Shown here: piece after piece, positions 1 through 9,034 of the stretch
Layout of the letters: each line of letters begins with the position of its first letter
Numbering within the stretch: the stretch's first letter is position 1
Assembly: GCA_024642205.1 (NCBI GenBank)
Contig: JAHEBQ010000005.1
Location: 905-64,904 of the forward strand
From: Planctomycetaceae bacterium
Lineage (GTDB): Bacteria; Planctomycetota; Planctomycetia; Pirellulales; Pirellulaceae
DNA: 64,000 bases
Direction of reading: 5' to 3'
Made by a program: the position numbers and the translations under genes
Notes under the pieces: generated by a model
Database searches by the model: none
Seen by the model: the letters and a program-made list of their open reading frames with translations, nothing else
What the model was told of the DNA's origin: nothing

Positions 1-160
1 TCACGAAAAACGATTAAAAATCGTCCTCAAAATAGCGGATGAATGGATATACCGTCAGCCGCGCCTCGAGGGAAGAATTTGTCCTTTGGGCCAATCGCGA
101 AACATGTTGAATAGCAGGGACTGCGACGCATGGGATTGTCAATCAACAGGAAATCGACCA

Positions 161-2251
161 ATGTTAATGCACATGCGACACACCCATCCCAAACTCCAAT
201 TCACGCACATGCTGCCTTATGGGGCAGTCATTCATGACCATGGCGTCCAGTTTGTCGTCTTCAGTCGCAACGCCAGCGAAATGCGGCTTTTGCTCTACGA
301 CGACGTCAACGACCTCGATCCCGCCGAAATCATTACCTTTGATCCAACGTCTGATCGCTGGGGAGACATCTGGAGTATCTTCGTACCCGAAGTTGTTCCC
401 GGCCAGCTGTACCATTTCCAGGCCAACGGACCCAATGACCCGAGTCGAGGCCTCCGGTTTTCTCCTCATGCGCGATTGATCGATCCGTACGCCAAAGCCC
501 TGGCAGGGACCTTTCAGTCTTCCGCCGATGGTATCACGCGTCCACCCAAGTGCGTCGTCATCGATGATACCTTTGACTGGGAAGGAGATCGTCATCTCCG
601 ACGCGAACTTTCCGAATCAATCATCTACGAGATGCACGTCCGTGGTTTTACGAAACATGAATCAAGCGGCGTCGAAAATCCGGGCACTTACCTTGGTGTG
701 ATCGAGAAGATCCCCTACCTGCAATCGCTGGGCATCACTGCCGTTGAATTGATGCCCGTTCACGAGTTCCCAATCCTTTCGACCGACGGCTCACAGAGCG
801 AACGCCCCAACTATTGGGGTTATGACCCGCTGGCGTTTTTTGCGCCGCATCGTGGATATGCCGCCGATCCGACTCCCGGCGGACAAGTTGTCGAGTTCAA
901 GCAGATGGTCAAGGCATTGCACGACGCCGGCATCGAGGTCATTCTCGACGTCGTTTTCAATCACACGTGCGAAGGCAACGAACGTGGCCCGGTTCATAGC
1001 TTCAAAGGCCTTGAGAACCCGGTCTATTACATGCTTGAACACGACAAACGTTACTACAAGAACTATTCGGGCTGTGGCAATACGGTCAACGGCAATCACC
1101 CGATCGTCCGCGAGATGATTTTTCATTGCCTTCGCCACTGGGTTCACAACTACCATATTGATGGCTTCCGGTTTGACCTCGCCTCGATACTCAGCCGTGA
1201 CCGCAATGGAAACCTGGTACCTAATCCACCTCTGGTTGAGGCGATCGGTGAAGACCCACTCCTGGCCGATACGAAAATCATCGCGGAAGCCTGGGACGCC
1301 GCCGGAGCCTACCAGGTCGGCTCGTTCGGCGAGGACCGTTGGGCCGAATGGAATGGTCGGTATCGCGATGACGTCCGCAGCTACTGGCGAGGGGACAGCG
1401 GTACACGCGGACCGCTGGCGACGCGACTTGCCGGTTCAGCCGACCTTTATCAACCCGGGGGACGACCGCCGTGCAGCAGTATCAACTTTATTACCTCGCA
1501 CGACGGATTTACGCTTAACGACATGGTCAGTTATCGTGAAAAACATAACCTGGCCAATGGCGAAGACAACCGCGACGGCGACAATCACAATTTCAGCGAG
1601 AATTTCGGGGTCGAAGGACCGACAAATCAGCCGATTATTGACCAGCTTCGGTTACGTCAGATCAAAAACATGATCGCTACGTTGATGCTCAGTCAGGGCG
1701 TGCCGATGATGGTTGCCGGTGACGAGTTTCGCCGAACCCAAAACGGGAACAACAACGCGTATTGCCAGGACAACGAGATTTCGTGGCTGGATTGGAAGCT
1801 GGTGGAAGAAAACGCCGAACTGATTCGATTTTGTCGATCGTTGATCGAATTCCGACGAAACCAACCGACCGTTCGTCGTCACCATTTCCTGACGGGAGTT
1901 CCCAACAGCAAGGACGGCTGGTCCGACGTCAGTTGGTACAACCCGCTGGGTACTGCTGTTGACTGGCATGTTCCGGAGCAGCCGATCATCTGCCTGCTTG
2001 CTTCGCCCTTGCCCGCCGACGATCCGGAAGGACTGGGGCGTGATGTCCTGTTGATGTTGAATTCAGGAAGCCTGGGTTCCCGGTTCCTGATTCCGACAAT
2101 TGCAAAGTCACGAAAATGGCGGCTGTTTGCCGACACCTCCCTGCCGTCTCCCCATGACGTTTACCCGGAACTCAATGGTCCGATTCTGGGTGTCAGCGGA
2201 ACCCACACGCTTCCGCACAAGTCGATGGCGGTCTATGTTTCCGTCAAGTAA
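161..2251 (+). CDS. glgX: Glycogen debranching enzyme GlgX (GH13 isoamylase family)
   Basis: Hydrolyses alpha-1,6 branch points of glycogen or limit dextrin in the cytoplasm. The protein opens with a CBM48-like beta domain (about residues 10-110, ending near YHFQANGP) and continues as a GH13 barrel with all four conserved regions: DVVFNHT near residue 264, DGFRFDLAS near 334 (the nucleophile Asp is in RFD), IIAEAWD near 375 (general acid Glu) and FITSHDG near 447. The length, about 696 aa, fits GlgX/TreX. The frame is open from 86, but I chose ATG 161 because AGGAAA lies at 148-153 with good spacing and the residues before it look unlike the family. The gene stands alone on its strand, about 95 bp before the bestrophin gene; no other glycogen gene is in view. 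The family is secure; the start is moderately sure. Confidence 0.93.
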   Translation: MLMHMRHTHPKLQFTHMLPYGAVIHDHGVQFVVFSRNASEMRLLLYDDVNDLDPAEIITFDPTSDRWGDIWSIFVPEVVPGQLYHFQANGPNDPSRGLRFSPHARLIDPYAKALAGTFQSSADGITRPPKCVVIDDTFDWEGDRHLRRELSESIIYEMHVRGFTKHESSGVENPGTYLGVIEKIPYLQSLGITAVELMPVHEFPILSTDGSQSERPNYWGYDPLAFFAPHRGYAADPTPGGQVVEFKQMVKALHDAGIEVILDVVFNHTCEGNERGPVHSFKGLENPVYYMLEHDKRYYKNYSGCGNTVNGNHPIVREMIFHCLRHWVHNYHIDGFRFDLASILSRDRNGNLVPNPPLVEAIGEDPLLADTKIIAEAWDAAGAYQVGSFGEDRWAEWNGRYRDDVRSYWRGDSGTRGPLATRLAGSADLYQPGGRPPCSSINFITSHDGFTLNDMVSYREKHNLANGEDNRDGDNHNFSENFGVEGPTNQPIIDQLRLRQIKNMIATLMLSQGVPMMVAGDEFRRTQNGNNNAYCQDNEISWLDWKLVEENAELIRFCRSLIEFRRNQPTVRRHHFLTGVPNSKDGWSDVSWYNPLGTAVDWHVPEQPIICLLASPLPADDPEGLGRDVLLMLNSGSLGSRFLIPTIAKSRKWRLFADTSLPSPHDVYPELNGPILGVSGTHTLPHKSMAVYVSVK

Positions 2252-2345
2252 TCCGGAAGTCATCCATCCTGAACTGGCAGTCGATGAAAAAGCTTGAGAA
2301 ATTCGCGAATCGGGTTGTTATGTCTTTTTGACACCAGGATATTTC

Positions 2346-3224
2346 GTGTTCCGTCGACTCATACCAACCTATGCGCTACGCCGGGCGATGTTGTTATCAT
2401 CCCTGGTTGCGATTTACAGCGGGCTTGCTGTTTGGAAGGAGCAAGGACCCTACTCGCGATTTGCGGACTTTCCACCGGGACTGGAAGCGGCCCTCACGTT
2501 GGCCTTGGGGCTGCTGTTGGCGCTGAGAGTGAATCGTGCGTTTGACCGTTGGTGGGAGGGGCGAATTCTATGGGGAACACTGGTCAACGCCTGTCGAAAC
2601 CTGGCAGTCAAAGCAAACAACGTTGTGGTTAAACACGATAGTTCGTTCGACCGCCTCCACCGGCTGGTGGTCGCTTTTCCGTTTTCGCTTCGAGATCACT
2701 TGCGGGGCGTTACAGGAGCCTCTCGCATTCCTGACATGTCGGGCGAGCATTTCAGCGGTCAGCATATGCCGAGCTGGATCGTTAACCAGATCTATGGAAT
2801 CTTCGAAGTCTGGAAGCGGGAAGAACGAATTCAATACGGCGAATTTCGGATGTTGGACCGCGAATCAAAAGTACTCCTGGAAGTGTGCGGCGGGTGTGAG
2901 CGAATCAAGAATACTCCGATCGCCGTCTCTTACCGGGTCCTGCTGCTCCATGCGTTGGCGCTGTTCTTGTTGACATTGCCCTGGGGGCTGGTTGATCAAT
3001 TTGGCGTCTGGACAATTCTGATTGTATTTCTGACTTCTTATCTGGTCCTCGCCGCGGAGATTGTCGCGGAACATATTGAACAGCCTTTTGAAGCCGTCGG
3101 GGACAATCTTGATCTGGATGGAATCTGCGAAACGATTGAACGCACGGTCGACGAAATCTTGACCACCAAGACCGTAAGCCAATTGATGTCGGAGCGCATT
3201 CCCGACACTGATTCGGCCGGATAA
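2346..3224 (+). CDS. Bestrophin-like (RFP-TM / UPF0187) anion channel protein
   Basis: Probable inner-membrane anion channel of the bacterial bestrophin family, about 292 aa, the usual bacterial size. Visible marks are the N-terminal hydrophobic helix after FRRLIPTYALRR, the conserved stretch LALRVNRAFDRWWEGR followed by WGTLVNACRNLA, and a second membrane pair in the C-terminal half (LLLHALALFLLTLPWGL and WTILIVFLTSYLVLAAEIV) followed by the cytoplasmic sequence HIEQPFEAVGDNLDLDGICETIE, which is typical of the family. I prefer GTG 2346 because AGGA at 2336-2339 is well placed; the frame also allows TTG 2328. It is followed within about 120 bp by dprA on the same strand. The transported ion cannot be read from the sequence; chloride and other small anions are known for relatives. 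Confidence 0.85.
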   Translation: MFRRLIPTYALRRAMLLSSLVAIYSGLAVWKEQGPYSRFADFPPGLEAALTLALGLLLALRVNRAFDRWWEGRILWGTLVNACRNLAVKANNVVVKHDSSFDRLHRLVVAFPFSLRDHLRGVTGASRIPDMSGEHFSGQHMPSWIVNQIYGIFEVWKREERIQYGEFRMLDRESKVLLEVCGGCERIKNTPIAVSYRVLLLHALALFLLTLPWGLVDQFGVWTILIVFLTSYLVLAAEIVAEHIEQPFEAVGDNLDLDGICETIERTVDEILTTKTVSQLMSERIPDTDSAG

Positions 3225-3345
3225 TCCCGATTCCCCAATGAGTCTCCGTTACCCCAGTTGCTGCGGTGTCGACTTGATGCGACGCCAATGTCCGATAGAC
3301 TGGTCCCAGGCTTCTCGATATTTTCTTTTCCCAATCGAGCTGACT

Positions 3346-4476
3346 GTGAGCGAGCAAAAACAACCGATCTTGTTTAAGCACGAAACCGAAGCGGCACTTT
3401 GTTTGAAACTCGTTGCCGGCATCGGACCCGTTGTCTATGCGGATCTGATTGCAGCCTTTGGATCTCCAGCAAATGTCCTCAACGCCGCCCCGGCTCAACT
3501 GCACGAGGTTCCCGGGGTTGGCGCAAAACTGGTTCATGCGATTGTCACCGCTCGGGAAACCATCGATGTCCAGCAGCAACTTGCGGTTTGCCACCGTCAG
3601 GGAATTCAAATTCTGGAACGTGGCAGTGATCAATACCCGGAACGGTTGAGCGAAATTTACGATCCACCGACGATTCTGTTTTGCCAGGGAAAGATCCTTC
3701 CTGCCGACAGCATTTCCGTGGCAATTGTCGGCACACGACACGCCTCCCATTACGGAACAAAAACGGCTGGGCAACTTGCGAGAGGGCTTTCGATGGCCGG
3801 TGTAACTATCGTTTCCGGGCTTGCCCGGGGCATTGATGCGGCGGCCCATCGAGGTGCCTTGGAATCCGGCGGCCGAACGATCGCGGTGCTCGGTGGTGGC
3901 CACTTGAAAATGTACCCAGCGGAACACAGCGACCTGGCAAAACAGATTTGCGAACAGGGCGCCGTCGTGAGTGAATCGCTTCCCGAGTGTCCTCCCAAAA
4001 GCGGTTCATTTCCACGTCGCAACCGCATCGTGACCGGTCTGAGCCTTGGCGTAATCGTTGTTGAAGCCGCGGATCGAAGCGGTGCCCTCATTTCCGCACG
4101 ACTGGCAATGGAACAGGGCAGGGAAGTGTTCGCCGTACCCGGCCGAATCGACAACCGAAACTCACGAGGGTGTCACCGGCTGATTCGAGACGGCGCGAAA
4201 CTGGTAGAGAGCGTCGACGATGTGCTGGAAGAGCTCGGCCCGATGGCAACGCCAGCCCAGGTGGATGACGAAACAACGATTCGATTTCCGGCGGAACTCA
4301 AACTTACGGAACAGGAATCCAAAGTCCTCAACGCAATTACCGAGGAAGTCACCCAATTCGACGTGATCGTTGCCCAAACAGGGCTGCCGCCGGCACGCGT
4401 GCTTTCGACCATCAGCATTCTCGAAATGAGAAGACTGGTTCGCCGCGTGAGTGGAACAACCATGGTCCGCATCTAG
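3346..4476 (+). CDS. dprA: DNA processing protein DprA (Smf)
   Basis: Loads RecA onto incoming single-stranded DNA during natural transformation. Three parts are visible: an N-terminal helix-hairpin-helix/SAM-like region (GIGPVVYADLIAAFG, then EVPGVGAKLVHAIV), the central Rossmann-like DprA fold (GTRHASHYGTKTAGQLARG, VSGLARGIDAAAHRGAL, FPRRNRIVTGLSLGVIVVEA, SGALISARLAMEQGREVFA), and a C-terminal winged-helix-like domain beginning near LTEQESKVLNAI. The frame is open from ATG 3238, but those extra 36 codons match nothing in the family, and GTG 3346 (VSEQKQ) gives a normal protein of about 376 aa. No clear Shine-Dalgarno sequence decides between them. No competence uptake genes lie nearby, so its role here may be general DNA processing. 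Confidence 0.93.
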   Translation: MSEQKQPILFKHETEAALCLKLVAGIGPVVYADLIAAFGSPANVLNAAPAQLHEVPGVGAKLVHAIVTARETIDVQQQLAVCHRQGIQILERGSDQYPERLSEIYDPPTILFCQGKILPADSISVAIVGTRHASHYGTKTAGQLARGLSMAGVTIVSGLARGIDAAAHRGALESGGRTIAVLGGGHLKMYPAEHSDLAKQICEQGAVVSESLPECPPKSGSFPRRNRIVTGLSLGVIVVEAADRSGALISARLAMEQGREVFAVPGRIDNRNSRGCHRLIRDGAKLVESVDDVLEELGPMATPAQVDDETTIRFPAELKLTEQESKVLNAITEEVTQFDVIVAQTGLPPARVLSTISILEMRRLVRRVSGTTMVRI

Positions 4477-4606
4477 CCTTGGTTTTTTGCGCGGGCACTT
4501 GACGATTCCGCATCCGCTGGTGTTTGAATCATTTGCCGGTTTTGCTTGAAATCGACGTCGATTAACGCCAAGATAGGGCATCCATTTTCCAACGCCGAGG
4601 AATGCC

Positions 4607-6178
4607 ATGAAGCCACGTCAGTATGTTGCACTTGTGATTGTTTTGTTTTCCGTCCTTCCCTGTTCCAGCGGATGGGCGCAGCTCAAGCTCCCGTCCTTCT
4701 TCAGCGACGACATGGTGCTCCAGCGCGAAAAACCGGTTGCCATCTGGGGCTGGGCCGACGCGAATGCCAAAACAACCGTCGCGTTTGCGGGGCAGACTCA
4801 ATCCGCAACCGCCGACGAGACAGGAAAATGGATGGTGAAACTTCCCGCATTGAAAGCCAGCAGCGAAGGATCGAGTCTTATCGTCGAGAGCGGATCCGAG
4901 CGAATTGAGATCAAGAACGTGCTGGTGGGTGAAGTCTGGTTTGCCAGTGGCCAATCGAACATGGATTTTCTGCTTCTCAAGACAGACGAAGCTGAACAGG
5001 ACATTGCTGCAGCCGAACATCCTGGCATCCGGATGTTCCTGGCCGCCAACACGCCGGCGGCGGATCCCCAGACTGACATTCGAGGATCCTGGCATGTTTC
5101 CACGCCCGAGACGGCCGGGTCGTTTTCCGCGGTTGCCTATTTTTTCGCCCTGCGTCTTCACGAAGAGACGGGCGTCCCCGTCGGCGTCCTCAAATCATCC
5201 TGGGGAGGAAAACGATCTGAGTGCTTTACCAGTCGGGAAGCAATGCTGTCCAACGAGCACGGCCGGAAGATGATTGATGAACTGGACAAACTGGCTGAAC
5301 AGTTTGACGCAAAAAATGCTGCCAACACCTACGAAAAAGCGCTGGCGGCCTGGAAAGAGAAAACGGCAGAAATTCGTGAATTCAACAAAGGCAAGGAACC
5401 GTCCGAAAAGAAACGTGTCCCGCGGCAACCTCAAAAATCCAAACCGGTCTACGAAAACGAACGTAATCCCACCGTCCTGTACAATGGAATGATCCATCCG
5501 TTCGTTGGGTATACGATGCGTGGCGCGATCTGGTACCAGGGTGAGGCTAACGCGAAACCGGAGCTTGCCGGGATTTACCAGGAGATGTTCACATTGATGA
5601 TTCAGGACTGGCGAACCCGTTGGGGCGATGATTTCCCGTTTTACTTTGTCCAGTTGGCGAACTTCCAGGATCCCACGACCGAACCCGGCAACCGTAGCGA
5701 TTGGGCAACGGTTCAGAACAATCAACGATTGACACTGGAATTGCCCGGAACGGGGATGGCCACAATTAACGATGTTGGTGCGGCCAAGGACATTCACCCT
5801 AAAAACAAGAAAACCGTTGGCAACCGATTGGCGCTCTGGGCCTTGAGAAACCAGTACCACAAAGACGTCGTGGTTAGCGGACCGATCTACCGTACTCACC
5901 AGATCGAAGGCGACCAGGTGACGATTGAATTCGATCATGTGGGAAGTGGGCTCAAGAGCCGAGATGGCAAGCCACTTGAGCGTTTCGAGATTGCCGGCGA
6001 AGACAAGAACTGGCACTGGGCAAATGCCCGTATCATCGGGGATACCGTTGTCGTGGCCTGCCCTGACGTCCGCAAACCGAAGTCGGTTCGATATGCCTGG
6101 TCGGCCAACCCGGAAGGCGCGAATTTGATTAACGCCGAGGGTCTCCCGGCTTCGATTTTCGAAACGGCATCACGGTAA
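4607..6178 (+). CDS. Exported sialate O-acetylesterase (SGNH hydrolase)
   Basis: Removes O-acetyl groups from sialic acids or related acetylated sugars outside the cytoplasm. A signal peptide is clear (MKPRQYVALVIVLFSVLPC, cleavage likely after GWA). The mature protein starts KLPSFFSDDMVLQREKPVAI, the typical family opening, followed by a small beta domain. The catalytic motifs are present: GEVWFASGQSNM near residues 108-119 with the nucleophile Ser in GQSNM, AIWYQGEANA near 307, and DIHPKNK near 395 supplying Asp and His. The length of 523 aa is normal for the family. Such genes are abundant in planctomycetes that degrade marine polysaccharides; substrate choice cannot be read from the sequence. 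The gene stands alone, with 130 bp before it and a long noncoding stretch after it. Confidence 0.92.
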   Translation: MKPRQYVALVIVLFSVLPCSSGWAQLKLPSFFSDDMVLQREKPVAIWGWADANAKTTVAFAGQTQSATADETGKWMVKLPALKASSEGSSLIVESGSERIEIKNVLVGEVWFASGQSNMDFLLLKTDEAEQDIAAAEHPGIRMFLAANTPAADPQTDIRGSWHVSTPETAGSFSAVAYFFALRLHEETGVPVGVLKSSWGGKRSECFTSREAMLSNEHGRKMIDELDKLAEQFDAKNAANTYEKALAAWKEKTAEIREFNKGKEPSEKKRVPRQPQKSKPVYENERNPTVLYNGMIHPFVGYTMRGAIWYQGEANAKPELAGIYQEMFTLMIQDWRTRWGDDFPFYFVQLANFQDPTTEPGNRSDWATVQNNQRLTLELPGTGMATINDVGAAKDIHPKNKKTVGNRLALWALRNQYHKDVVVSGPIYRTHQIEGDQVTIEFDHVGSGLKSRDGKPLERFEIAGEDKNWHWANARIIGDTVVVACPDVRKPKSVRYAWSANPEGANLINAEGLPASIFETASR

Positions 6179-6852
6179 ACGTATTCTTCATTCCCTTCCA
6201 AAAAAGTATCGGAGGGACCAGAACCCGCAGCGACAGATCCGTTGGTTAGCCGGACTGGTCCTTCCGTTTCCCCGGCGTACACCTCTTGCGTCCCGCCTGA
6301 TCAAGCGAAGGTGGAATGTGTATTGAATTGGAATACGCGGTCTGGAGACGCCGAATTTCCCCAAAATGCATGACAATCTTTCATGAATCGTCCGAAGGGT
6401 TGAACCCAGGTTGAATGCCGCCAGCACATGAGGAGCTCTTCCGCGTCCACTCACGTCAGGTTCGGGCCAGCGTTTGAGGATTCACCGATATTCGGTAAGT
6501 CATCGGGGAACTGCCGAATTGTTTTGCGGATCAGTCAGCCGTCGTAGAATTTGAGTAGATTCATGAGTGGACAGAGGGAATAATATTGTTCCTTTTTGGC
6601 ATGAATGCTCTTTTCACATCGCCCCGTCGAGTGTATTTTTTTGGCCGCGAATCGAATCGCGCATTAAGAAGTTAATGTCCGGAAATATGGGCTTGAAAGC
6701 TTCAAGAATTTCGCCCGGAAATATGGCATTACAGTCAACCTTTGATCGTCACCTTTTTTTGGGAGACCAATTGGCTGTTTTGTTGTTTTTGGCGAGTAAC
6801 CCCTGCAACGCTGGTTGTTCTTGGAACTTTTTGGAAATGGAGACACAAGCCT
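6179..6852. other. Noncoding interval with one long inverted repeat
   Basis: No convincing gene is seen between the sialate O-acetylesterase and the SET-domain gene. Short open frames on both strands lack family features. The only structure noticed is an 11-bp inverted repeat, 6211-6221 against 6255-6265 (GGAGGGACCAG with CTGGTCCTTCC, one G-U pair), enclosing 33 bases. It lies 33 bp after the esterase stop and might form a terminator or a structured 3' end, but no T-run follows. The rest, rich in short A/T runs near 6580-6780, may hold the promoter of the SET gene. Confidence 0.4.
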
Positions 6853-7329
6853 ATGTATCCGGAATCATTCGGAACAAATCCACTTTACCCTCGCTCTGAC
6901 GATTTCAAAGTAATCTACAAAGACGAAACCAATGGCCTCGGCGTCATGACGTATCGGTCCTTTGAACCGGGTGACCTGATCGCCGAATTCAACGGTGAAA
7001 TTGTCACTGAGATGACGCAGCACACCCTGCAGATCGAACCGGGCCGGCATATCAACGACCTGTATTTTGTCGGCTATTTCCTGCACAGTTGCGATCCGAA
7101 CGTCCACTTGGAAATGAATTCGAAGCAGGTCTTTGCGATCAGCGCAATCCGCCGGGGCGATTTCCTTTACATGGACTATGCACAGACCGAAGATCAGCTA
7201 TTTCGTCAATTTCCTTGCAGCTGTGGTGCAACATTGTGCCGTGGCTGGATTACGGGCCGAAAAGAATTGCCGGATGAATCCAATCCGCTTTATCAGGAAG
7301 CGATGCGTTACCGAAAGGCCGTTGCGTGA
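6853..7329 (+). CDS. Small SET-domain protein (putative lysine methyltransferase)
   Basis: A single-domain SET protein of 158 aa, predicted to transfer methyl groups from S-adenosylmethionine to lysine side chains. Visible signatures are NGLGVMTYRSFEPGDLIAEF near residues 27-46 (SAM-binding start of the SET fold), the FLHSCDPNVHLE motif near 77-88 (the NHSCxPN-type pseudoknot element), FLYMDYA near 104-110 (catalytic Tyr region), and a post-SET cysteine cluster C122-x-C124-x4-C129. ATG 6853 is used although the frame extends to 6742, because the added residues are unlike the fold. The stop codon overlaps the GTG start of the next gene (7326-7329, GTGA), so the two are almost certainly translationally coupled. 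The substrate is unknown; bacterial SET proteins of this size are poorly characterised. Confidence 0.85.
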   Translation: MYPESFGTNPLYPRSDDFKVIYKDETNGLGVMTYRSFEPGDLIAEFNGEIVTEMTQHTLQIEPGRHINDLYFVGYFLHSCDPNVHLEMNSKQVFAISAIRRGDFLYMDYAQTEDQLFRQFPCSCGATLCRGWITGRKELPDESNPLYQEAMRYRKAVA

Positions 7330-8540
7330 GTATTGCGGTATCTACTGATTGGTGGGCCAGGCCGGACTTGGCATTTCAGAAGGACAATTTGATTTTTGCC
7401 GGCCGCGGCGTCAACGAAATGGCCAGCCAGTTTGGCACACCGACGTTCGTCTACAGCGGAAAAAGAATCATTGACAACGCCAGTCGATTGCATGATGCGC
7501 TCTCAAATGCCGGCTTTGCTGATCGATTCAGAATTTATTTCGCGATGAAAGCCAATCGCTTTGCTCCCTTGTTAACTCATCTGAAATCAAGTGGAATGCT
7601 TGGAATTGATGCTTGCTCACCGAATGAAGTCGAACATGCGATCAGCTGCGGATTTCGTGAAGACGAAATTTCATTTACTGCGGGCAGTCTTTCGAACCGT
7701 GATTATCAAAAACTGGGAAGGTTTCCTGGAATTCGAGTGAATTGCGATTCTTTGTCCACGATCCGGCGTCTCGGTGAACTCCGGGCAGGAACGGCGATTG
7801 GAATTCGGGTCAACCCGGCCATAGGTGTCGGGCGGGCGGAAAACGACAAACTGCATTACGCCGGCCACCAGACGACGAAGTTTGGGATTTATCGCGAACA
7901 GTTTGACCAAGCCCTCGATCTGGCTGGAAAGTTTGATCTGACCATCGAAACGATCCATTTTCATACGGGTTGTGGATACCTCACTCCGCAGCTGGATCGG
8001 TGGGACGAGATCATTCAACGTGCGCGGTGGTTTATTGAACAGGTGCCTTCACTTCAGACTATTAATGTCGGCGGTGGGCTTGGCGTCCCGCACGTTAACT
8101 CCGATCAACCACTTGACCTGGCGCACTGGTCGGGCGTTCTGGCAAATCATTTTCTGGACTCGAACTTGACCATCGAAGTCGAACCTGGAGACTATCTTGT
8201 CAAGGACTCGGGCCTGTTGTTGTTGAGCGTGACAACAGTTGAGCAAAAACAATCAACCACGTTTGTCGGTCTGGATGCCGGATTCAATCTTGCGGTGGAA
8301 CCGGCGGTATACGGATTGCCGTTTGAACCGGTTCCGGCCGTGCGCAACGCCGGTCAATCCCAAACTGTCACGGTTCACGGAAACATTAATGAAGCGCTTG
8401 ACATCTGGTATCGGGATATTGAGCTGCCACCCCTGAATGAAGGCGATATTGTGGCCCTGATCAATGCCGGAGCTTATTCATCTTCGATGGCGTCCAACCA
8501 TTGCATGCGTGGCGAATTCAAGGAAATGTTGTTGCTTTAG
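7326..8540 (+). CDS. Fold-type III PLP enzyme, diaminopimelate/ornithine decarboxylase-like, catalytic Cys absent
   Basis: An alanine-racemase-fold PLP enzyme of 404 aa resembling LysA and ornithine decarboxylases. The PLP lysine is in YFAMKANRF (K75); other matches are TKFGIY, HFHTGCGY near residue 219, the phosphate-binding INVGGGLG near 246 and VEPGDYLV (family EPGR). The C-terminal GAYSSSMASNHCMRG matches the LysA ending. However, the position of the active-site cysteine (family GPxCxSxD) reads GNINEALDIW at residues 352-361, with Asn355 where Cys is expected. The gene begins at GTG 7326 inside the stop codon of the SET gene. The missing cysteine and EPGD instead of EPGR suggest an altered reaction, perhaps on a different amino acid, or non-decarboxylating chemistry. 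It is probably not the housekeeping lysA. Confidence 0.82.
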   Translation: MSIAVSTDWWARPDLAFQKDNLIFAGRGVNEMASQFGTPTFVYSGKRIIDNASRLHDALSNAGFADRFRIYFAMKANRFAPLLTHLKSSGMLGIDACSPNEVEHAISCGFREDEISFTAGSLSNRDYQKLGRFPGIRVNCDSLSTIRRLGELRAGTAIGIRVNPAIGVGRAENDKLHYAGHQTTKFGIYREQFDQALDLAGKFDLTIETIHFHTGCGYLTPQLDRWDEIIQRARWFIEQVPSLQTINVGGGLGVPHVNSDQPLDLAHWSGVLANHFLDSNLTIEVEPGDYLVKDSGLLLLSVTTVEQKQSTTFVGLDAGFNLAVEPAVYGLPFEPVPAVRNAGQSQTVTVHGNINEALDIWYRDIELPPLNEGDIVALINAGAYSSSMASNHCMRGEFKEMLLL

Positions 8541-9034
8541 TGCTTCGATGTTTTCCAACCTGCGATCGGTCGATTCTCCCGTCCCGGCGAGACGGATGGC
8601 GTTAATCCCGTCCATTTTCTCACGCTCCTGCAATATTTGCGAAATTCGCTCATTTCTCCCTGTGCCCGCCTGAGTTAAAAGGGGCCCGATCAAAACGGAC
8701 AATTGTTCGTATTTCCAACTAACGATTTGGCCGGTGACTCGTCATATGGATGTGGCTATGTGGCTCGGATTGCCGAATGTGAACCTCAACGAACTGCGTT
8801 CATTTTTCGGTCAGGAAGGTAAAATCCAGGTCATACGCAATGTAACGTCGTTGTAACAGCAGCAATTCCCGACGCGCCATCGATAATAATAGGCGGACGG
8901 TAAATAGTTACGGAAGTTGAATCGTTGCTCCTGTTTGCCCGACGATTGGCATTGTAGAAACGCACTCCGATCACGCCCACGGGCAGCCCGTCGTCGACCT
9001 ACCCCAACTGATTTAGACCGAATCGAGTCGAAAC
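8541..9034. other. Noncoding interval upstream of the giant-gene pair
   Basis: About 494 bp without a supportable gene. A short minus-strand frame (8478-8702) overlaps the end of the PLP gene and has no family features. This interval presumably carries the promoter and leader of the long transcript for the two giant genes that follow; I did not find a convincing -35/-10 pair. The start codon at 9035 has no strong ribosome binding site. Confidence 0.4.

Noticed and set aside
9-24. Small hairpin ACGATT-AAA-AATCGT at the left edge
   Set aside because: AT-rich six-base stem without a T-run; the upstream gene, if any, is outside the window, so no role can be assigned.
2905-3927. Minus-strand open frame of 340 codons across the bestrophin and dprA genes
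   Set aside because: Both sense genes have strong family motifs; the antisense product is Arg/Ser/Cys-rich without any feature.
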